NCBI GenBank assembly: GCA_937916845.1
Contig: CALFSK010000067.1
Coordinates: forward strand, 1-64,000
From: an uncultured Lactobacillus sp.
GTDB lineage: Bacteria; Bacillota; Bacilli; Lactobacillales; Lactobacillaceae
DNA length: 64,000 nucleotides
Reading direction: 5' to 3'
The notes under the pieces were generated by a model, which worked only from the letters and a program-made list of their open reading frames with translations, made no database searches and was not told where the DNA came from. This document shows positions 59,699 to 64,000 of this stretch, piece after piece. How positions within the stretch are numbered: position 1 is the first letter of the stretch; every line of letters begins with the position of its first letter. The position numbers and the translations under genes are program-made.

Positions 59699-59729
59699 TT
59701 GACCTCCCGTTACGTTAGGCTGATATAGT
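59699..59729 (+). promoter_or_regulatory. MerR-type promoter of the SDR gene
   Basis: TTGACC (59699-59704) and TATAGT (59724-59729) are separated by 19 bases, the over-long spacer that MerR activators twist into shape. The -35 lies right over the merR ribosome site, so binding there could also repress merR. Confidence 0.72.
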
Positions 59730-59762
59730 AAATCCATCATAACAGAAAAGGGAGCTATGGAT

Positions 59763-60476
59763 ATGACTATCAATACATTAATTACTGGCGCTGATCGTGG
59801 AATGGGTTACGAATTAGCCCTAGAACTTGGTTTGAAAGGCCAGTATATCTATGTTGGTTCTAGGAATTTAGCTCGTGGACAGGACGCTGTTGCACGACTC
59901 GAGGCTGCTGGTGTTCAAGCTCAGGCGGTACAGTTAGACGTGACCAATCATGAGTCGATTGTTGCCGCAAAAGAGAGTATCACCGCTAATTTAGATATTT
60001 TAATCAATAATGCTGGTATTGCCGTGGATCATGAGACTAAGCCGTCAGAACTGTCATTAGAGGCAATTCGGCAAGATTTTAACGTGAATTATTTTGGCTT
60101 GATCGACGTCACACAGGTCTTCTTACCACTTTTGAAGACAGCTCCGGCTGGCCGGATTATCAATATTTCCAGTGCAGTGGGGTCATTGACTCTGGCCAGC
60201 GATGCCAGTACCAGCATTCACAAGCTACAAGCATCTGGCTATCAGGCTTCCAAGGCAGCGGTCAATATGTTCACCATCAAACTTGCCGCTGAACTTGAGG
60301 GGACGTCTGTCACGGTAAATGCCGTCAATCCTGGCTGGGTAGACACCAGTTTTGGTGGTGGTGGCGGTAACCGGACCGTGCAAGTGGGTGTGGCCCGGAC
60401 TGTGGAATTGGCCACTTCTGATGCGTTAACTGACTCTGGTACGTTTTCAGATATTGATGGTATCGTCCCTTGGTAA
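59763..60476 (+). CDS. short-chain dehydrogenase/reductase
   Basis: An NAD(P)-dependent oxidoreductase of about 237 residues and unknown substrate. The Rossmann motif is TGADRGMGYELAL, followed by NNAGIAV, active-site Ser in INISSAVGS and YQASK (Tyr about 160 with Lys four later). VNPGWVDTSFGG is the usual downstream loop. The start is the second ATG, 8 bases after GGGAG. Probably controlled by the divergent MerR regulator. Confidence 0.92.
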   Translation: MTINTLITGADRGMGYELALELGLKGQYIYVGSRNLARGQDAVARLEAAGVQAQAVQLDVTNHESIVAAKESITANLDILINNAGIAVDHETKPSELSLEAIRQDFNVNYFGLIDVTQVFLPLLKTAPAGRIINISSAVGSLTLASDASTSIHKLQASGYQASKAAVNMFTIKLAAELEGTSVTVNAVNPGWVDTSFGGGGGNRTVQVGVARTVELATSDALTDSGTFSDIDGIVPW

Positions 60477-60694
60477 CCTGCTCAAATCAAGTGCGACAAA
60501 CTAAGAAGATAAAGGTATCTCTAGAAGGAAAAAATCAATATTATAGACAAGGTGTTTTAATAACTTCAAACCAAAGTGAAAGTGAGCTCATCGTGATTGT
60601 TTACGAGGAGATTACTTTTTTAATGTTAGATGATATCCGAAACTTAGAAGCTGGTTATCCGACTATTTGTGTATCTTTAATCCCTGGAAAATAA
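60470..60694 (+). CDS. hypothetical 74-residue frame, possibly a fragment
   Basis: A TTG-started frame overlapping the SDR end by 7 bases. The later part, KIKVSLEGKNQYYRQGVLIT and on to AGYPTICVSLIPGK, looks like real protein, but there is no ribosome site. It is followed by a strong terminator. It may be the end of a gene whose start was lost. Not recognised. Confidence 0.35.
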   Translation: MVTCSNQVRQTKKIKVSLEGKNQYYRQGVLITSNQSESELIVIVYEEITFLMLDDIRNLEAGYPTICVSLIPGK

Positions 60695-60710
60695 TTTCAG
60701 TTCAGAACAT

Positions 60711-60750
60711 ATAAAAGGAGACTTAGTTTTTCGACTAAGTCTCCTTTTAT
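60711..60750 (+). terminator. terminator after the SDR region
   Basis: AAAAGGAGACTTAGT pairs perfectly with ACTAAGTCTCCTTTT. Confidence 0.92.
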
Positions 60751-61297
60751 GCGTAGTGCTGGTTAATTCGATGCCAAGTATCCTAGTTTGTAAAACTGAT
60801 TGGAACCCTGTTTTAATAAAATGCGCCAATTCATTTTAGATGATTAGTCGGGAATTCCTTAGTTTGAGTATCCTCGTAGATTTGTTAGAACTGTTTTAGC
60901 TATCGCGTCAGAGTACCGACGCTTCTACTCCTTGCAAAAATTCCTTAGGTCGTTGCAATTGAGCTTTACGTAGTTTGAAGAGATTAAGCTTGTGTGGGGT
61001 TAGCTTGAGTATTTTACTATAGAATAGGCAGTTTAGCCCCAAGCTGCTTGATACCCCCCGGTAGTTGGGTTCATTGTATAGAAAAAGAGCTAGTAGTTAA
61101 ACTAGCTCAAATCTATTAGCTATGAGTGATTTACAAATTACCTCTGCACCGGATTAAGCATCCCACTGGTAAGTAAATCAGAGACATAGATAGGATGGTG
61201 AGTAAAGAATGCATATCCATTACCCCTTTCAAGGAATCGTAGAGACAACTTGAGAATAGAGATTGGAGTACGGTGCTTAGAACCGGTAATTTCAGAT
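60751..61297. other. gene-free stretch
   Basis: I find no credible frame or RNA gene here. It contains only short AT-rich pieces, consistent with decayed inserted DNA. Confidence 0.5.
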
Positions 61298-61345
61298 AGC
61301 AGGAGTGGGAATCGAACCCACAAGCTCTAAAGCTGTATGCATAGT
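61298..61345 (-). pseudogene. 3' remnant of a tRNA gene
   Basis: On the minus strand a perfect T-arm GTGGG-TTCGATT-CCCAC (61305-61321) is followed by TCCTGC, like the 3' acceptor strand. Before it, GCTTTAGAGC resembles a long variable arm (Ser or Leu class). No matching D-arm, anticodon arm or 5' acceptor strand is present. Such 3' halves are often left by integration into a tRNA gene. Confidence 0.5.
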
Positions 61346-61673
61346 TTACTTCTGAGAGTTAGTATATCACACTTAAATCAATTGGTTGGAGTAATCACAG
61401 GATAGACTGATACGGATCTCCGTACCAGAAATAAGGCTATGGTTCAGCAAATTAAAGTAACTATTAGTTTAGTGTCGGCAGATAATTTTTTGCAGTGCGT
61501 CTGTCATGTGTGATAACAAGGTACTGAACTGATAGACAAGAAGTGACCATAAGACTGTAGTTGTGTAACAAATCGAAGTCCGATACTACTTGAAGATAAC
61601 TATATAAAACAATAGTTGTGTAGTATGTAAATTATTATTTACCCGGGGAGGAGCTTCTAAGAGGAATATCAAA

Positions 61674-62024
61674 ATGAATGAGTATAAAATTAATAGTGAT
61701 GTAGATAAGGCCGATGAAATAAAAAGCGTGTAGAAGAAGTTAAAGATGCATGAATAAAATCAAATAATAAAAAAGATTAAGCAGTGTCTTTATCCAGATC
61801 ATAGTAAATATACAGGAAAAATTATTAAGACACATGCGATAGCACTTGTTATAAATACAGATAATTTAGTTTTAAGCCCTCGATTAATTGGAAAGTTTAA
61901 CAAATCAGAGAAGGATAATTTTGGAATTATGTCACAAGGAATGTCTCTCTTAGAATCAATGTTTCCTGAGGATAGTAATGCAAGTAGTTATCTTAGTGGG
62001 GCGGGATACTCATTGTTTGAGTAA
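61674..62024 (+). pseudogene. frameshifted gene of unknown function
   Basis: An ATG with GGGGAGGAG and AGAGG upstream opens MNEYKINSDVDKADEIK, then stops at 61731. A one-base shift would continue KKRVEEVKDA to a second stop near 61751. A third frame (61758-62024, 88 codons with no start) continues KKIKQCLYPDHSKYTGKIIK and ends AGYSLFE. The three pieces look like one protein broken by two shifts. No family recognised. Confidence 0.5.
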
Positions 62025-62107
62025 TAACAAGTTGATATGAAAGTCTATATTACAAATGAAATTTAGGCACGATACGACTACTAGAGCACAATAAACAGCG
62101 CTTAGGT

Positions 62108-63127
62108 ATGATACAAATTTCTGCATCAGAAGTGAAGATAGGATGTAAAAAAGTAGGAATAGTTTATACAGGAGAAATTATCATAAAAAGAAGCAAAAAA
62201 ATTTTAAAGCAACTAATAAAAACATATGACAAAAATAATGATACAGTTTCTGATAAATTAGAATTGCCAAAAAACGTACCTTTATTTATTAAATTTATAG
62301 ATAAAAAGCGTTATCCAAGTTTTATTCTTAATGGTGAACTACATTTTGGTAAGCTTTCGGAATATCGAAATATGGCGTTACCTGGAGTTTATGATACTGT
62401 TGACACAGTTATCGGAGATCTTGATGAGGATACATTTTATAGGGAATTTGGTGAAAATACACAATTATTTCTGGACAGATTTGGTACTAGATTGAAGGAA
62501 AAAGAATATGTAACATATCGTGAAGTTTTGCATCCAGATGCAGCAGCATTTTGTTTTACGGCAATTCCACGTAAAGCACTATATAGTATTGGTAATAATA
62601 CTTTTAAAATAAATAAGATATTAATAAAACAATTATTGAAAAATTTTCCAAGTTCGGAGAAAGTACCGGTGGTCTTAACCGGTATTGGACATATATGGGA
62701 GATGATAAAATTAAGTACAAATGAAACAAGAAGTATCCGTGGGCCGGTAATATACACAGATAATCAAGCATTGGCAGTAACGTTAGTGCGTAGAGAAATG
62801 GGGGGGAATATTGATTCAAAAGGAATTGTACCCCTTACTAAAAAAAGTCGATATAGAAATCAATATGAGTATCGTTTTTTATTAGAAAACACCAAACAAT
62901 TGAATAAGCAAGGAAATTTGAAAATTGGATCACTTAAAAACTATGTTCGTTCTGTGGATGATTTAAATGATATTTCTATCCATCTAGAATTAAGAAGAAA
63001 AAAATTAACGAGACTTGAAATTTATCGAAGCTTACAGTATACATCACTTTCAACTTTAAGCTTGTTAGAATTTTTTGGTGCATGTCATTCTGGGAAGTAT
63101 ATTGTGAGTATGGATAGAAAAAATTAA
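62108..63127 (+). CDS. unrecognised 339-residue protein, possible defence gene
   Basis: I cannot name this protein. It has no signal or transmembrane segment and is Lys/Ile/Asn-rich. The stretch VPLFIKFIDKKRYPSFILNG, then ELHFGKLSEYRNM and IGDLDEDT, resembles proteins of unknown function whose shared pattern (a short folded start, then F-x-(N/K)-L-x-(Y/E)-(F/Y)-R and GD-x-(D/Y)-E) I associate with phage-defence islands; this is from memory. The ATG lies inside an rlmH-like scar and has no good ribosome site; the next Met is at residue 89. The first ten residues may therefore be foreign to the original gene. Confidence 0.6.
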   Translation: MIQISASEVKIGCKKVGIVYTGEIIIKRSKKILKQLIKTYDKNNDTVSDKLELPKNVPLFIKFIDKKRYPSFILNGELHFGKLSEYRNMALPGVYDTVDTVIGDLDEDTFYREFGENTQLFLDRFGTRLKEKEYVTYREVLHPDAAAFCFTAIPRKALYSIGNNTFKINKILIKQLLKNFPSSEKVPVVLTGIGHIWEMIKLSTNETRSIRGPVIYTDNQALAVTLVRREMGGNIDSKGIVPLTKKSRYRNQYEYRFLLENTKQLNKQGNLKIGSLKNYVRSVDDLNDISIHLELRRKKLTRLEIYRSLQYTSLSTLSLLEFFGACHSGKYIVSMDRKN

Positions 63128-63273
63128 GGACGCAAGCAAATTTTGCATTGATTCAAGCCCCGTTTTAACGCGTTGTACTGTGATATAGAATGGTAAAATT
63201 GGAGTGTTTTATGATGAGTGTTTCAAACTTATTCCAGTATCATTATCTATGAATATAATTGCTCTCTTAACTA

Positions 63274-63326
63274 ATAAAAAATGTTGCTGGTGATCAATGT
63301 TTCTGATTACTGGCAACATTTTTTGT
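63274..63326. terminator. convergent terminator
   Basis: AAAAATGTTGC pairs with GCAACATTTTT with further pairing inside. It separates the 62108 gene from the minus-strand gene at 63326 and has T-runs on both sides. Confidence 0.85.
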
Positions 63327-64000
63327 TAAATATGAAACGGATTATAGTGATCGTTACTCTTAAAAAATTCGGATATCAACTGACTACGATCAAACTCGCT
63401 TAAAATATCACTTGATTCTTGACCATCAAGCCATTTTGTTAAATGTAGTGCCAGTGCTAATGTTTCTTTATTTTTGAAGTCGGTATCTTGAATATAGCTT
63501 CTAAGCAGTTTAGCTACTTGATGTGCCTGCGCTTTTTTTAATAACTCTTTTAGATTACTGTAAGCTTCATCGTGCTGTTTTCTACGTTCCTCTTGCTTCT
63601 TTTCCTCTTCTTCACGCTTGATTTCCTGAAGTTGATCATCATGAACTATTTTTCTGCTATTGGGAATTAAGCGAATAGCTTTGATGAAAATTCTTTTAAC
63701 ATAATCGGACGCATCTTCTTTTTCTTTATGATGAATTAGATTAGTGTTCCAAGAATGTTGTAACTTAACATTGTAGCAAACTTTCTCATCAGTCGGTTCA
63801 TAAGCCGTGTCAGCCCATTGTGTCCATCTTTTGTCATTGGGTTTTAATAGTATCTTGTGGCTAGGTATATGACAGGATATTGTTAAAATAGCACCTTCTA
63901 GTGTAACCATGATATCTTTTTCTTCAGTCAGAGTAACAGACGCACCAGCTTTATTAAAAGCTTTAAGCAGGGTGTTTGTTACTATCAGAGCTGATTTAGT
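63326..64000 (-). CDS. coiled-coil protein of unknown function, 5' end outside the window
   Basis: The frame stays open to the window edge, so the first visible Met (63910) need not be the start; at least 224 codons are present. It starts, as visible, TKSALIVTNTLLKAF. About residues 130-165 form a highly charged helix (IKREEEEKKQEERRKQHDEA) likely to be a coiled coil, followed by a helical end. There are no catalytic motifs that I can name. It is AT-rich like its neighbours. Confidence 0.7.
   Translation of the reverse strand, partial: TKSALIVTNTLLKAFNKAGASVTLTEEKDIMVTLEGAILTISCHIPSHKILLKPNDKRWTQWADTAYEPTDEKVCYNVKLQHSWNTNLIHHKEKEDASDYVKRIFIKAIRLIPNSRKIVHDDQLQEIKREEEEKKQEERRKQHDEAYSNLKELLKKAQAHQVAKLLRSYIQDTDFKNKETLALALHLTKWLDGQESSDILSEFDRSQLISEFFKSNDHYNPFHI

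Larger units (their letters stand above)
57501..62125. mobile_element. remains of SCC-like insertions at the rlmH 3' end
   Basis: The rlmH end GGGTCGCCTTACCATAAATAG (57501-57521) recurs in degenerate form: TTGCCTTACCACAACTAAG (from about 57545), then 59120-59140 (reads as codons GTPYHK-stop) and 61414-61434 (reads GSPYQK-stop). A related TAGGTATGATAC motif is at 57530, 62063 and 62103. About 16 of 21 bases agree in each of the two internal copies. This pattern of serial attachment-like scars is known from SCC elements; no ccr recombinase is inside the window. Confidence 0.55.

Noticed and set aside
61138..61323. 61-codon minus-strand frame near the tRNA remnant
   Set aside because: It runs into the tRNA T-arm, has no ribosome site and no protein-like pattern.
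62437..62757. 106-codon minus-strand frame inside the 62108 gene
   Set aside because: Antisense to a longer frame with better coding character; composition is that of reverse-read AT-rich coding DNA.

Overview
The window is a piece of chromosome from a low-to-mid GC Gram-positive bacterium of the family Lactobacillaceae, most probably a Lactiplantibacillus species other than L. plantarum itself. The reasons are gene order and family traits: adhE, universal stress protein, padR and padA lead into the replication origin; the sortase motif is LPQTDE, the form typical of Lactiplantibacillus surface proteins; and the phenolic acid decarboxylase is very close to, but not the same as, the L. plantarum enzyme as I remember it. 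Gene order from dnaA to rlmH also matches what I recall of L. plantarum. No database was searched.

Layout. 1-8985 holds accessory metabolism: the bifunctional alcohol/aldehyde dehydrogenase with a promoter bracketed by two Rex-type operators, a stress protein, the padR/padA pair for phenolic acid detoxification, a hydratase preceded by a T-box leader, an acetyltransferase, DegV and a small HTH protein. 9000-18116 is read leftwards away from the origin: pepC, lepB, mnmG-mnmE, khpB (jag), yidC, rnpA, rpmH. 18117-20158 is oriC, with DnaA boxes on both sides of dnaA. 20159-27751 runs rightwards: dnaN, yaaA, recF, gyrB, gyrA. A large repetitive LPQTDE surface protein (28270-31617, minus) interrupts before rpsF-ssb-rpsR, gdpP-rplI-dnaB, a major facilitator transporter, proB-proA, a peptide-binding lipoprotein, a HAD phosphatase, the maltose phosphorylase / beta-phosphoglucomutase pair, a tRNA-Lys and the walRKHIJ-htrA cell-wall stress cluster. 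rlmH ends at 57521.

From the last codons of rlmH onward the sequence changes character: it is AT-rich, gene-poor and broken up, and it carries several degenerate copies of the rlmH 3' end. This is what staphylococcal SCC elements and their relatives leave behind when they integrate at that site. The region carries an exonuclease-BRCT protein, a MerR/SDR pair, gene fragments, a tRNA 3' remnant, a broken gene, an unrecognised 339-residue protein whose start codon lies in one of the scars, and a coiled-coil protein cut by the window edge.

Beyond the genes, the core half contains at least three families of structured intergenic repeats whose copies differ by compensatory base changes in stems (10447/11352/16451, 27875/37565, 16186/37803). 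It also has two perfect parS sites, one perfect Noc-type site and a dense DnaA-box cluster in front of rlmH. These make the origin-proximal DNA rich in chromosome-maintenance signals. No recombinase gene is visible in the accessory part; it may lie beyond base 64000.
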